DNA of 64,000 nucleotides from VAZQ01 sp963771845 (GCA_963771845.1 CAVYVC010000005.1:158620-222619), one strand, 5' to 3'. Shown: positions 49,776 through 59,240, counted from the stretch's first letter. Notes: generated by a model from the sequence alone, not told the origin. Translations and numbers: made by a program.

Positions 49776-49918
49776 AAATAGACCGATGATTGCTTTACCG
49801 GGCTTGATCTCCCGGCACGATAAATCTCCCACTTCCAGGAGCACGGAGGCGGTGCCCTGTTCTTCACAACGACAGAATAGTCGGTGCGGTCAAAATGCAG
49901 TTTGTCCACGGTTGTCAT
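49691..49918 (-). CDS. Small protein of unknown function
   Basis: The 75-residue protein starts MTTVDKLHFDRTDYSVVVKN and continues KWEIYRAGRSSPVKQSSVYF, MVTANRAGKEALEQLLEKL. The WEIYRAG pattern is of a small conserved family in bradyrhizobia with unknown role. It overlaps by 29 bases the end of the gene at 49890, on the same strand. Confidence 0.55.
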   Translation of the reverse strand: MTTVDKLHFDRTDYSVVVKNRAPPPCSWKWEIYRAGRSSPVKQSSVYFHTMVTANRAGKEALEQLLEKLPISQAD

Positions 49919-50120
49919 GCCCGTGCGGGGAAGAATCGGTGTAGTTGCCTTTGGCAAGTTTCTGAAGCTTTGTATCGAGTTCAATTGCCTTGACCATGAA
50001 CGCATTGCCCAGGGCTTCAAGTTCGATTCGCACGTTCGAATCGGTCCGAGAGCGTCGAAAGCACTGGTTCGCCTTTTCGAACAAATGGTCCGCAATAGAT
50101 TTGTTTGGGATGAATACCAT
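49890..50120 (-). CDS. Small helical protein of unknown function
   Basis: The 76-residue frame starts MVFIPNKSIADHLFEKANQC and has RIELEALGNAFMVKAIELDT; it is helical and looks like coding sequence. The 3' end overlaps the next gene by 29 bases. The start has no clear ribosome site and the frame is open to 50183. Confidence 0.4.
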   Translation of the reverse strand: MVFIPNKSIADHLFEKANQCFRRSRTDSNVRIELEALGNAFMVKAIELDTKLQKLAKGNYTDSSPHGHDNRGQTAF

Positions 50121-50729
50121 GAGCTCATGCCTGAGGTTTTGAGTGTCCTGCGATGAATGACACGACGCCAACACAGATCGCACTTGCTAACGCGACCGTG
50201 CATAAAGGGACCAACGTTTGGAGATAAGGCCACATCTTGCAGCCATTCTAAGTTAGCCTCAGAAGAAATATGGGCTTATCCGTTCTCCGCGTCTGTATAA
50301 AATAGCTCACCCTACGAAAATACGGCATCTGAGCTATGACGGCTCCGATCAATATCGTTAGTCTCGCGGGCAACGTCCCCGCGCTATCCTTGGATGTCCC
50401 CGGCATCGCGCATCAGCCAACGGCCAATAGCCAAAGGCCGCCCGGGAGCTATGCCGAGCGGCCCTTGGGACAAATTGCCGGAGCGCTCCGGTTCCATTCA
50501 TCACTTGAGGGAATAACGGATAAGGTCGCGTTGTGTTCCGAGAATTGCAGTGAGCAGTTTTATACAGACGCAGGAATATAAGCGGCGCAGGCTAATTCGG
50601 AGGGGCAATCCGAATCACGCGGGGCTTTCCCTTGGAACGGTTCTTCAGTCAGCTGAACATTCAGCGTTACGAGAAATCCACCGACGAACCGGAGCGGCGG
50701 CTAAATTCAGTTTTCGGGAGAGATGATCC
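50121..50729. other. Region without a confident gene
   Basis: An 81-residue plus-strand frame at 50336-50581 has no ribosome site and no domain. The 140 bases before 50730 end with GGGAGAG, the ribosome site of the split gene. Confidence 0.35.
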
Positions 50730-50863
50730 ATGACAGCGCCAGCCCTGAAGGAGCTCTATAACAGCCCCAATGGAGATCGCTGGATCCTATCAAAGGACAG
50801 CACCGGCAAGCTCGTTGTCATTCATCACCCGAATAAATCTTCTGGCGGACGCCCCTCGGAAAC

Positions 50864-52258
50864 GAGCTATGGCCGAAAGTTGGTGACGGCATGAGGGGTT
50901 AAGGCGGCGTATCGTGGGGGTGTTCGAAGCCTCCACTTCTCCACCGAAGGAGTGATACGCCGTGACCGACACTAACGTTTTCCAACTCTCCCAGCCAGGA
51001 ACTTTCGCCGATCCGCTGACCGAGGTTTTGCGCAACGGCGCGCGAGCGTTGCTTTCGCAAGCGGTTGAGGCCGAGGTTGCGGCCTTGCTGGGCTACCATG
51101 CCGACAAGCTCACCGACGATGGTCGCCAGCGGCTGGTGCGCCACGGACATCTGCCCGAGCGCGAGATCGTGACCGGCATCGGCCCGGTCGCGGTGCGCTG
51201 CCCGCGCGTGCGCGATCGGGGCGGCGAAGGCTCCGCGCGCATCCGCTTTTCGTCGGCGATTTTGCCTCCCTATGCGCGCCGCTCGAAGAGCCTCGAAGTG
51301 CTGATTCCGATCCTCTATCTCAAGGGCGTCTCTACCGGCGACTTCGAGGGGGCGCTCGCCGCTTTGCTTGGCAAGGATGCCGGCGGACTCTCGGCCTCGA
51401 CCATCGGCCGGCTCAAGGACGCTTGGTCGGACGAGCACGTGCGCTGGAGCAGACGCGATCTTTCGGCCAAGCGCTACGTCTACTTCTGGGTCGACGGCAT
51501 CCACGTGCAGGCCCGCCTGGAGGACGACGCGCAGTGCCTCTTGGTCATCATCGGCGCCACCCCGGAGGGCAAAAAAGAGCTTGTTGGCCTCATCGACGGC
51601 GTGCGCGAGAGCACGCAATCCTGGCGGGAGCTGCTCCTCGATCTCAAGCGGCGTGGGCTTGTGATCGGCCCCGAGCTCGCGGTCGCCGACGGCGCGCTTG
51701 GCTTCTGGCAGGCGGTCGAGGACGTGTGGCCGAAGATGCGCGGCCAGCGCTGCTGGGTGCACAAGACTGCCAATGTCTTGAACAAGCTGCCGAAGAGCCA
51801 GCAATCAAAAGCCAAGCGGGCGCTGCAGGAGATCTGGATGGCCGAGACCAAGAAGGATGCACTCGTGGCATTCGCTGCCTTCGTCGAAACCTGGGGCGTC
51901 AAATACGACAAGGCGGCGGAATGCTTGGTCAAGGACCGTGACGCGTTGCTCGCTTTCTATGACTTCCCGGCCGAGCACTGGAAGCATCTGCGTACGACCA
52001 ACCCCATCGAAAGCTCGTTCGCGACGGTGCGCCACCGAACGGTGCGCTCCAAAGGATGTCTCTCAAACAAGACCGCGCTCGCCATGATCTTCAAGCTCGC
52101 CGAAGCTGCCGAGAAAAGCTGGCGTCGTCTCGATGGCCACAACCAGTTGCCGAAAATAATCCTCGGTGTAAGGTTCACCGATGGAATTGAGGTCGTCAAA
52201 CTGCAAGCTTAACCCGCTGCCGCCTGACCCCTTCCGTCACCAAGATTCAGCGATAGCT
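50864..52258 (+). mobile_element. IS256-family insertion sequence (about 1.4 kb)
   Basis: The element is flanked by the direct repeat CCTCGGAAAC at 50854-50863 and 52259-52268, the target duplication (8-10 bp). Its ends are imperfect inverted repeats: AGCTAT and GTTGGTGACGG near 50865-50890 face CCGTCACCAA and ATAGCT near 52232-52258. It carries one transposase gene. Confidence 0.9.
50962..52212 (+). CDS. IS256-family transposase
   Basis: The 416-residue transposase is full length. The start is GTG 50962 after GGAG. It has the family segments LRNGARALLSQAVEAEVAAL, the metal-binding Asp in YFWVDGIHV and in AVADGALGF, RCWVHKTANVLNKLPKS and the Glu in TTNPIESSFATVRHRT, the DDE set of IS256. The frame is intact and the target duplication is perfect, so the element may still be active. 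A remnant of a relative is at 55259-55330. Confidence 0.96.
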   Translation: MTDTNVFQLSQPGTFADPLTEVLRNGARALLSQAVEAEVAALLGYHADKLTDDGRQRLVRHGHLPEREIVTGIGPVAVRCPRVRDRGGEGSARIRFSSAILPPYARRSKSLEVLIPILYLKGVSTGDFEGALAALLGKDAGGLSASTIGRLKDAWSDEHVRWSRRDLSAKRYVYFWVDGIHVQARLEDDAQCLLVIIGATPEGKKELVGLIDGVRESTQSWRELLLDLKRRGLVIGPELAVADGALGFWQAVEDVWPKMRGQRCWVHKTANVLNKLPKSQQSKAKRALQEIWMAETKKDALVAFAAFVETWGVKYDKAAECLVKDRDALLAFYDFPAEHWKHLRTTNPIESSFATVRHRTVRSKGCLSNKTALAMIFKLAEAAEKSWRRLDGHNQLPKIILGVRFTDGIEVVKLQA

Positions 52259-52578
52259 CCTCGGAAACCGGCGTGGACGTCTTTCTCTCTCAAGGCGGGC
52301 AAGGACCAGAACATCACGCCTTGATGGAAGCGCTGGCTGCGGCCGATTTCGGCAGCGGGGGCAATGCGCATCAGGCGCTGTCAGCCGAAGCAATCGCGAA
52401 GCTCTCATGTGCTCTCGGGCAAGCGGTTGCTCAATGTTGGAGCCGTCTTCCGCAAGAGATTCAGCACGAGCTGTTCGAAGCTGCGGTGAAATCCGAGGGA
52501 GAAATCCGGCAGCAGCTTGTGGATGGCCACCATGAGCACACTGTTGCTGCGGTGCAGAAGCAGGCTATGCCGAAATAG

Positions 52579-52903
52579 CCTCGGCGGCCTGCTGGTCGGG
52601 TTGCTCGAAGCGCTCGCCCAGCCAGGCAGTCCATTGTCTCTGGAGTGTTATTTCCCGGTGTAGCTCGCGGGTGGCCCAACACGAGCGGAAATCTTGCCCC
52701 AGGCCGCCCAAGCCTCGCTGGCTCGCGCCGTTCAACGGGGCGCGGCGTAAAGAACCCCAGCGACGCCGCAGAACCTATAAATCACCGCGTAACACCATCC
52801 CCTCTTTGTCAAGTTAGCAGTATTCGAAGCCCGCAATATTCCCCGCTTCGGCGTGTGCTCTTGAAGGTGCGAAATTCCAACCGCTGAGCCAGGTTATGAA
52901 TAG
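52579..52903. other. Intergenic region
   Basis: These 325 bases hold no supported gene. I see no clear repeat or terminator. Confidence 0.3.
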
Positions 52904-53026
52904 TTACGGCTTGATTCCAGTCCCGCCGCACCTCTGACATCTGACAATCTTATCACCTTTCTTGAGGGTGCCTTTTCCTTCGCAATTTTTACACTTCTGC
53001 TTCTTTTGTCCGGTGTTCTTCCGCAT
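52904..53026 (-). CDS. 40-residue DnaJ-like zinc-finger protein
   Basis: The short ORF MRKNTGQKKQKCKNCEGKGT ends CQRCGGTG and four more residues. It contains two CxxCxGxG motifs (CKNCEGKG, CQRCGGTG), spaced so they bind one zinc ion like half of the DnaJ cysteine-rich domain. TTTGGAG lies six bases before ATG 53026. It could be a free zinc knuckle for RNA or protein binding; no DnaJ domain is attached. This ORF is shorter than many gene finders accept. Confidence 0.65.
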   Translation of the reverse strand: MRKNTGQKKQKCKNCEGKGTLKKGDKIVRCQRCGGTGIKP

Positions 53027-53298
53027 GGGAGTCTCCAAAGTCGATCGCTTGAATTTACGGGCGAAGCTTCGTCCTCCGCCTCTTTGTTTTGGGTACCACA
53101 GGACACAAACCTCAAATCGCCAAATCCATCGCCTGCATACTATCCAACGCTGAATCTCTTGCCCTCGCTGTCAAACACCAGCCGCTCCCCCGTGATCAGT
53201 CGAATATCAAAAAGGCTCCGGTTCCCCTCAACTCAGGCTGCTCGCTTGCGGGCGGTCCGGCGTAGCGCAGGCTTGATGCAGCGTCTCGATAACCCAAG

Positions 53299-54376
53299 CT
53301 ACGCACTTTCCTGAGCTTCCAACACTGCCTTGATGGAGATGCGCGACCACGCCGCGGTGCGGTCACGAAAGGACGAATAAGATTGGAAAATCCTGCGCGC
53401 AATCGTGCTCTTCCCGGCGAGGTCGCCGACCACGTCGCTCGCTTGCCGGCGAGCTGTAGAGATGAGGCTTTGCGGAAATATCCGCAGCTTGACGCCGTGC
53501 TGGCCGATCAAGGCCGCGAGTGCCTCGGCATTGAGGCGTTCCATTTCGCCAAGCGCAAAAGCGGCTTCGGCCGCACATGCGTGCTGGACAATCGCCTTCA
53601 TCTCAGAATTGAGACCTTCCCACGCCTTGAAGAAGATGATGCACTCCCCTGTGCCATTCGGTTTGTTAAAGCCGGGCGCGTAGTAAAACGATGCAACGCG
53701 ATAGAGTCCGAGCGCGATATCGGAACCTGGTCCGACGAACTCGGCGCCGTCGATCAACCCCGACTGCATGCTGGTGAGAATCTCGCCGGGCGAGGTAGTC
53801 TGGGGGGGTCGCTCCCAGGCGGCGATAGATTTCACCGCCAAGCCCGAGCGACCGGATTTTCAGACCCTTGAGGTCATCGCCGCTGTTAAGCTCGCGCCGG
53901 AACCAGCCGCCCATGCACACGCCGGTATTGCCGGCCATGAACGGCTTTGCACCGAACGGTGCGTAGAGTTCGTCCCACAGCGCCTGGCCGCCGCCGACGT
54001 AGATCCAGGCGACATGTTCCGCCGGCGTAAGGCCAAACGGCACCGTGGTGTAGAACGCCGCCGCCGGCTGCTTGCCCTGCCAGTAGAACGCGGCAGTATG
54101 CCCCATTTCGGCAACCCCGGATTCGACCGCATCGAGCACCTCGAAGGCCGGCACGAGCTCGCCCGCCGCATGCACCGTGATCTGTAGCCGTCCGCCGGAA
54201 AGCGCCGCGATGCGCTCGGCGACGCGCTCCGCCGACATGCCGGGCCCGGGTAGGCGCTTAGGCCAAGAAGTGACCATGTGCCAGCGCTGCGTCTCGCCCC
54301 GCACGACGCTAGGAGCTGCGATTGCTCCGACGAGACCCAAGGCTCCAGTTCGAGCCAGCGTTCGACGCGTGATCAT
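53299..54376 (-). pseudogene. TRAP transporter substrate-binding protein (DctP family), frameshifted
   Basis: From ATG 54376 (with GGAGGT upstream) the frame encodes a Tat-type signal (MITRRTLARTGALGLVGAIA) and the DctP core (WHMVTSWPKRLPGPGMSAER, GGRLQITVHAAGEL, VPFGLTPAEHVAWIYVGGG) to GGEIYRRLGATPP. The rest continues in the next frame: SPGEILTSMQSGLIDGAEFV, then YYAPGFNKPNGTGECIIFF, to 53299. A run of seven G at 53802-53808 (C on the minus strand) has one base too many. No TRAP membrane subunits (DctQ/DctM) lie nearby, so it is an orphan in any case. Confidence 0.85.
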
Positions 54377-54401
54377 TGCTACCTCCGGTCCATGTCTTTC
54401 A

Positions 54402-54555
54402 TCACGTCCCATGGAAATGGTGGAGAGGGCCATTTCCCGAACCGATCGTGATCTGGTCGGCGGCGACGAGCGCCGCCGTCACATAGGCCATGGCGCTGCG
54501 CACCGCCTCGGCAAGGACGAATCCCTTTGCTAGCCCGGCTGCGATCGCACCCTTG
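54402..54555 (-). pseudogene. 3' fragment of a ThiD-like kinase
   Basis: In one minus-strand frame this stretch encodes GAIAAGLAKGFVLAEAVRSA, VTAALVAADQITIGSGNGPL and HHFHGT before TGA at 54402. This is the end of phosphomethylpyrimidine kinase (ThiD), including the GxGxGPxHHF terminus. Everything upstream of about 54555 is different sequence. It lies just before the DctP start. Confidence 0.6.
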
Positions 54556-54769
54556 GTACACGATGCGGGCCTTCATCTTCGTCACCTGCGCTGACCATGT
54601 GAATGTAGGCCATCTCATACATCCTCGGGCTCCACTCGGGATGCGGCCTAAACCAATCGTCATCAGCGGGCGGCGCAGTCTCCTCAACGCTGTCTGCGGC
54701 AGGCGGCGACCTCGTGTCCAAAGTCACCGCGGCGGTCTTGGTGGTTTTCGGGGAGTTGGCGTTGATCAT
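54530..54769 (-). CDS. Possible small acidic protein
   Basis: A 79-residue frame starts MINANSPKTTKTAAVTLDTR and has PPADDDWFRPHPEWSPRMYE. The first 65 residues could be a real short protein; the end overlaps the ThiD fragment in another frame. No ribosome site is visible. I cannot name it. Confidence 0.25.
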   Translation of the reverse strand: MINANSPKTTKTAAVTLDTRSPPAADSVEETAPPADDDWFRPHPEWSPRMYEMAYIHMVSAGDEDEGPHRVPRVRSQPG

Positions 54770-54917
54770 TTCGAGAAATCGTGATCATGCCCACGACGGT
54801 ATGGCGGTGGCGCAAAAATCTCTAGGTTTTCTCCGCGATTCAGAGTTGTCCTTGTCATTTACCAGCAGCATGGGCATCGGTAGGCGCTCGGACTCGCATC
54901 AGCAATTGCCCTTTTGG

Positions 54918-55145
54918 TCATGGGGCGTATTTTAGCTTGCACGCTCCCCCTGGACGCAACTTTAGGACCGCGACCTGCTTAGGCGTGAGCCGACGATCCG
55001 AGAGAACGGCCGTCCATCCAGGCGCGAGTAGTTGCTGTACCGTTGACACCGCCGCTTCGCGTTGGGTTGCTGCGACCCAATATTCAATCTTGCCCACCCC
55101 AGTTGCGACTACGACGGAAACCCCACCAGCAAATGTATTGATCAT
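54918..55145 (-). CDS. Small protein of unknown function
   Basis: The 75-residue protein starts MINTFAGGVSVVVATGVGKI and has YWVAATQREAAVSTVQQLLA and GWTAVLSDRRLTPKQVAVLK. The YWVAAT...AV..VQ...GW.A.L...L...Q pattern is of a small family of unknown role in bradyrhizobia. The start has only a weak ribosome site. Confidence 0.55.
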   Translation of the reverse strand: MINTFAGGVSVVVATGVGKIEYWVAATQREAAVSTVQQLLAPGWTAVLSDRRLTPKQVAVLKLRPGGACKLKYAP

Positions 55146-55258
55146 GCCTAGAGTATGCCACGGTCGCTCTGGCCTTATCTACGGCTGTCAATGGCCGCCA
55201 CAATCAAACTGACTCACTACCGAAACGCCAGTTCGATCGCGAGCGTCGCTTGCCTCCT

Positions 55259-55330
55259 CGAAGGTCGCCGATGGAGACCCCCTTGAGGTAGAGGATCGAG
55301 ATCAGCAATTCGAGGCTCTTCGATCGAGAC
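55259..55330 (-). mobile_element. IS256-family transposase remnant
   Basis: On the minus strand this stretch encodes SKSLELLISILYLKGVSIGD, which matches SKSLEVLIPILYLKGVSTGD in the intact transposase at 50962. The DNA is about 80% alike over the same span. It covers only part of the catalytic core's leading region; flanks are unrelated. Confidence 0.8.
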
Positions 55331-56238
55331 ATACCCCAATCCCCGCGGAATCCGTTTTTGGGGGGTCTTTTTTCGAGGGGGGCAAAAAACTGCACCCCCT
55401 TCTGGCGCTATGGCAAAAGCACGCGATACCGACAAACTTGGCTCGATCGCCATTCCCGAGCCGTGCGGATCAACCATCTCCAGGTGAATTTTGGTATGAT
55501 CCCGCATTACCGCGCCGCAGCATTGCTGTCCGGTTCATCTCAATTAGCGGACAGCGGGAGGTGAGTTGCGCCTAAGCGGTAACACGCAGCGATTGGACAT
55601 CCCGCGAAGAGCACTTGCGCTTGGAAAAAGAACTCCTGGCGCTCGCAGATAACGAGGAATGCTTGCACGGAGCGGATGTCTTGCAAAATGCAGAACATTC
55701 GCAGCTCATAAAATAGCTTGAAATTGTGCCGGTTCGGAGTGCGGCACATGGAGCAGATGGCTCGAAGGGTTTGCAAGCGCGGCTCAGCTCAGCCGTGGCT
55801 TCCTGGCAGGTCGGCGGGCTTTCCTCGTTGCATGGCTGCTGCCATGTTGCATCGACTGGTTTGTCGCATACGTGTATGCCGAGTGCGGCCATACGCGAAC
55901 CTACAGCGTAGTCGCGGGAAACAGCTAAAAGGCAGATTACTCCGGTTCTCCCGCGCGCACTGCCGCTTGCAAAATGTGTCAGCTTTCGCATTTCGCAAGC
56001 CGCGCTTACGCGAAACGCAAGCGCAACGAGGCCGGTATTTCAATGCCGGGCAGCGGGTGATTGAGCTTTCCGATCAGGTGTTCGCCCGATCGTCGCTGGC
56101 CGATCTGACCGCGCAACGCTTGCTAATCCGAGGGATGACAATGCCGCTGATGCGCTCGCGTGCTATCAATGCGCACTGATCGGGCCCCCGAGAACCCGCA
56201 TTCGGACCTCGCCGCTGTTCCAGAAAGGGGTGGCGACC
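55331..56238. other. Region without a supported gene
   Basis: These 900 bases contain short open frames on both strands (for example 55572-55991 minus and 55718-56179 plus) with unusual composition and no domain or ribosome site. It is probably non-coding debris from past insertions. Confidence 0.35.
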
Positions 56239-56439
56239 ATGATCACAAAAGAATGCTTCGGTTGCAAAAAAGTCACTTCGCATGAGCACTTGCACGACTG
56301 CGCCCCCGGCATTCCAGAAACGCACATCGTCGGCTCGGAACAATTCGTCTGTGTGCTTTGCAAGCACGTCACGGTCGCCGGCAGCGATGGCGCGTCGCGT
56401 TTCCCTTTCACGTTCGACAAAGTGGCGGCGGGACGATAA
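56239..56439 (+). CDS. Small Cys-rich (zinc-ribbon-like) protein
   Basis: The 66-residue protein starts MITKECFGCKKVTSHEHLHD and has FVCVLCKHVTVAG. Two CxxC pairs (CFGC, CVLC), a further Cys and three His between them suggest one or two zinc sites. AAGGGG lies about seven bases before ATG 56239; GTG 56230 is possible. Function unknown. Confidence 0.5.
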   Translation: MITKECFGCKKVTSHEHLHDCAPGIPETHIVGSEQFVCVLCKHVTVAGSDGASRFPFTFDKVAAGR

Positions 56440-57108
56440 GTCGCTGGTTGCTTGCACCAAAGTCGTCCGCGATCACTTGAGATAGCCGCCACTGATTGGA
56501 GATTCTGCATCGTTCTACGGCTCAGGCGGTGGCGTGCTATAGGAGAATTGTTAGATGTGGCTCTATGTCCAGATGTGGTTCTAATTGAGGCGTCACCACA
56601 TTCGACTAGAAAAGGTGCTGCCCGGAATGTGATTGGAATTTGCGCTTCGCGATCTCCAGCGATGTGAGGCTATCTGATTATCGATCTGCATTCAAACAGC
56701 TTCCTGGTCCAATACGCAAATGGCAACGCGATCTGGCAGCCACGCATTCTAAACTCCCGGTGCCGACGCGATGGAATGAGCTTTATCAAATCTTGCCAAT
56801 GACTCGCCGTATAGGAGTTGGTTGGGAGCCGGCGCTGCCCCTGATTCACCTTCCCAATCGGGTCCGATTGGGCAACCCGAGTTGGCGTCTCAGCCCAGTA
56901 GGGTCGATCGTTCTCAGAAAGGCGATCGGATCACAGTTGTTCGGACCACAAAAACCGCACTCCCGCCGGGATGCGAGCCGCCGTTCAGCCCACTGGCTAA
57001 ACTCCCATCATTCAATTTCAGTGCGCGCTGCTTGACCTAGAGGCTAATCCGCGGAACTTGCGGCGCCAGGTCCTTATGGCGATGCAGGAAGCCTTTCCTT
57101 GCAAATAG
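56440..57108. other. Region without a supported gene
   Basis: A 131-residue plus-strand frame at 56640-57035 has no ribosome site and no recognisable domain. Nothing else stands out. Confidence 0.3.
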
Positions 57109-57279
57109 GTGACGACGGTGTTCGATACGTTCATCAATCTGATGTTCGAGACATTCACCGATCTGATCGTGGTTCTGTTGCTGATTATACTGGTTGGCGC
57201 GATGTTTTGGATCAGAGCTAGGTCATCGAACGGGCGAGTGCCACTGCCAACGCCTTCAAAGCGGATCAAGAGCGGCTGA
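57109..57279 (+). CDS. Possible single-pass membrane peptide
   Basis: The 56-residue frame starts at GTG 57109 and has one helix (LIVVLLLIILVGAMFWIRAR) followed by a basic tail. There is no clear ribosome site; an ATG twelve codons in is the alternative start. The helix with a positive inside end is protein-like. Confidence 0.35.
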   Translation: MTTVFDTFINLMFETFTDLIVVLLLIILVGAMFWIRARSSNGRVPLPTPSKRIKSG

Positions 57280-57565
57280 ACGAGATCGCGCGCAAAGCTG
57301 GAATTGACAGGTAGCACCGCTCCCCCTTCTTGCCAGCCCCCCGCTGGCCCAACGACAGCCGCCCATTTTCTGTTAGTGCAAAGGCTAGATAGCGCCGTTG
57401 ATGCGGCCATTCCCGATCGAGTGGATTGAGCAGCAACAGCATTTTCACCGCATTTTCTGACCCGATCTCGCAAGAAAGCTGTGAACTGGCGGGTAAAGCT
57501 ATTTTTTCTGGATGGATTTTCAATACTGTCACCCGCTCAGGGCAAATTTGGATAAGGAATGTCAG

Positions 57566-57869
57566 ATGGGCAAGCTACTGTCGAAGTCAGAGATGATCGA
57601 AAAGATTGCTGCGGAGCATTCTGGGCTGTCGAAAAAGCAAGTGAAGGGCGTCATCGAGTTCTCTAGCGACCGTCGGTTACAAAGAACTGAAGAAGAACGG
57701 CGCCTTTGTTGTCCCCGGCTTCGCCAAGTTCGTCGTCATAAAGAAGCCTGCTACCAAGGAGCGAAAAGGCATCAACCCGTTCACAAAAGAGCCCACGGTG
57801 TTTAAGGCCAAGCCCGCCCGAAAGATCATTCGGGCGCGCCCCGTGAAGGCAGCGAAAGAAGCGGTGTAA
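57566..57869 (+). pseudogene. HU-family DNA-binding protein with basic tail, frameshifted
   Basis: From ATG 57566 (AAGGA upstream) the frame encodes MGKLLSKSEMIEKIAAEHSG and KKQVKGVIEF. In the next frame the gene continues LATVGYKELKKNGAFVVPGF, then KERKGINPFTKEPTVFKAKP and a Lys/Ala tail to TAA at 57869. One extra base near 57661-57664 breaks it. HU proteins bend DNA non-specifically; this variant (about 100 residues, PFTKEP arm) resembles the divergent HU-like proteins of rhizobia. If the extra base is a sequencing error it is functional. Confidence 0.8.
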
Positions 57870-57975
57870 AGCAAGGTCTTCTGCACTTCCTCCGGGGACC
57901 TGAGCCGTGAACGCGGCGCAGAACGGCTGACTGCCGAACGCATTATCGCCTTCATCATTGAAGCGATGCGTTGCC

Positions 57976-58158
57976 CTACGCTTTCTTTTTCTTTGGATAG
58001 TCGAGCGCCACTTTTGCAAGGTTGGCCTTGACGATCTTTGACCACGACTTCGTATTGAACGTAAACTCAGCAACGGCGCGCGTCGGCATATGAGTGATCT
58101 CACCTGAGATGCGATGTGCGAGCTCGGTCAACTCGGGATTATGACCAAAAAGTATCAC
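57976..58158 (-). pseudogene. 3' fragment of a SixA-type phosphohistidine phosphatase
   Basis: The frame encodes MILFGHNPELTELAHRISGE and AVAEFTFNTKSWSKI, the C-terminal half of SixA (second catalytic His in GHNP). The N-terminal RHG motif is missing; upstream of about 58170 the sequence is unrelated. It ends in a Lys-rich tail. Confidence 0.65.
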
Positions 58159-58450
58159 GCGCTCCAGCTTGGCTGCTCTCGCGCGCGCCGGACGACTTGC
58201 CTGGGCTGAGAGGATTCAAACCTCGAAATGTCATTTCGAAAAGTCATTGAAACGCCATGGGAATTCTCATTGAGTTGACGTCACGCTCGGCAGCAAACTC
58301 GTGGCCGAAATACACGCGCTGCCGCGCATAGGAGCGGGCCCTGTATGCCCAATCCAGTTCCCCTAATCGCGTCTCCAGTTGGACTGGCCTGGCGCTCCAT
58401 GCTGACGTAGCATTCGCTTCGAATGTGCAATGTGCTTCGGAGGCACGCTA

Positions 58451-59068
58451 ATGCTTCAACTATACGGAAATGCCAGGTCTCGTGCGATGCGATGCCTATG
58501 GATGCTTGAGGAGGTGGGCGAACCATATCAGCTGATTGAGAAGAGCACCCGAACTGATGAATTGCAGAGTAGCGAGTATGTTCGCCTTAACCCCAACGCG
58601 CGAATTCCCACTCTTGTGGACGGCGACTTTGTTTTATGGGAATCCATGGCCATCAACCTCTACCTCGCGCAAAAATATGCAGGGCCAATGCACTGCGCTG
58701 ATTCCAAAGTATTAGGTTTAGCTGCCCAGTGGAGTTTCTGGGCAATGTTAGAGACGGAGGCGCTGCTGCTGGATTTACTGCAGCATCGCGCAGTGCTGCC
58801 TGAATTCGCCCGTGATGCCTCCTACGCGGAACGTGACGAGTTGCTGTTGCGAAAGCCGCAGGGGGTACTCAACAATACATTGAGTGAGCGCGACCACCTG
58901 GCGGGCCGCCAATTTAGCGTCGCCGACCTCAATGTGGCGAGCATCCTTGTCTGGGGCAAAATGGGGCGCTTGAACTTATCGCCTCATCCGAACGTCGCAC
59001 GATGGCTGGACAGCTGTTTGGCGCGCCCCGCCTACAGCCGAGTGCGTGATCGGACAAAGCACAAGTAA
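58451..59068 (+). CDS. Glutathione S-transferase family protein
   Basis: The protein has about 205 residues. The thioredoxin-like N-terminal domain has MLQLYGNARSRAMRCLWMLE, with a Ser/Arg at the GSH-activating position, and the cis-Pro motif NARIPTLVDGDFVLWESMAI with the Glu-Ser that binds the gamma-glutamyl group. The helical C-terminal domain includes QFSVADLNVASILVWG, the N-capping box region. It conjugates or isomerises using glutathione. GGAGG precedes ATG 58451. It is intact and followed by a terminator. Confidence 0.92.
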   Translation: MLQLYGNARSRAMRCLWMLEEVGEPYQLIEKSTRTDELQSSEYVRLNPNARIPTLVDGDFVLWESMAINLYLAQKYAGPMHCADSKVLGLAAQWSFWAMLETEALLLDLLQHRAVLPEFARDASYAERDELLLRKPQGVLNNTLSERDHLAGRQFSVADLNVASILVWGKMGRLNLSPHPNVARWLDSCLARPAYSRVRDRTKHK

Positions 59069-59240
59069 TGCGATCCGTTCACGTTTCACCATTTGAGCCA
59101 ATAGACTGTTCGGTACTGGCCGGTTTCCGACCGAAGTGGCCGGTTTTGAAAATTAGAGTGGCTGGTTTTGCTACTCGGTAATTTTTACGCGCTAGTTATC
59201 CGGCGTCGGGTTTGACAGACCCCGATACTCACTAGCACTT

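Larger units (their letters stand above)
50730..52578 (+). pseudogene. Conserved small bradyrhizobial protein gene split by an IS256-family element
   Basis: The 5' part (50730-50863, behind GGGAGAG) encodes MTAPALKELYNSPNGDRWIL and ends HPNKSSGGRPSET. The 3' part (from about 52264) continues TGVDVFLSQGGQGPEHHALM and ends MPK and TAG at 52578. Joined across the repeat CCTCGGAAAC they give one frame of about 147 residues, with the helical SCALGQAVAQCW segment intact. Function unknown. The transposon read-through stops the 5' part after 54 residues. Confidence 0.85.

Noticed and set aside
50336..50581. 81-residue plus-strand frame
   Set aside because: It has no ribosome site and no recognisable domain, and its composition is not clearly coding.
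55572..56179. Overlapping open frames of 139 and 153 residues
   Set aside because: Both strands are open with odd composition and no motif or ribosome site; most likely non-coding.
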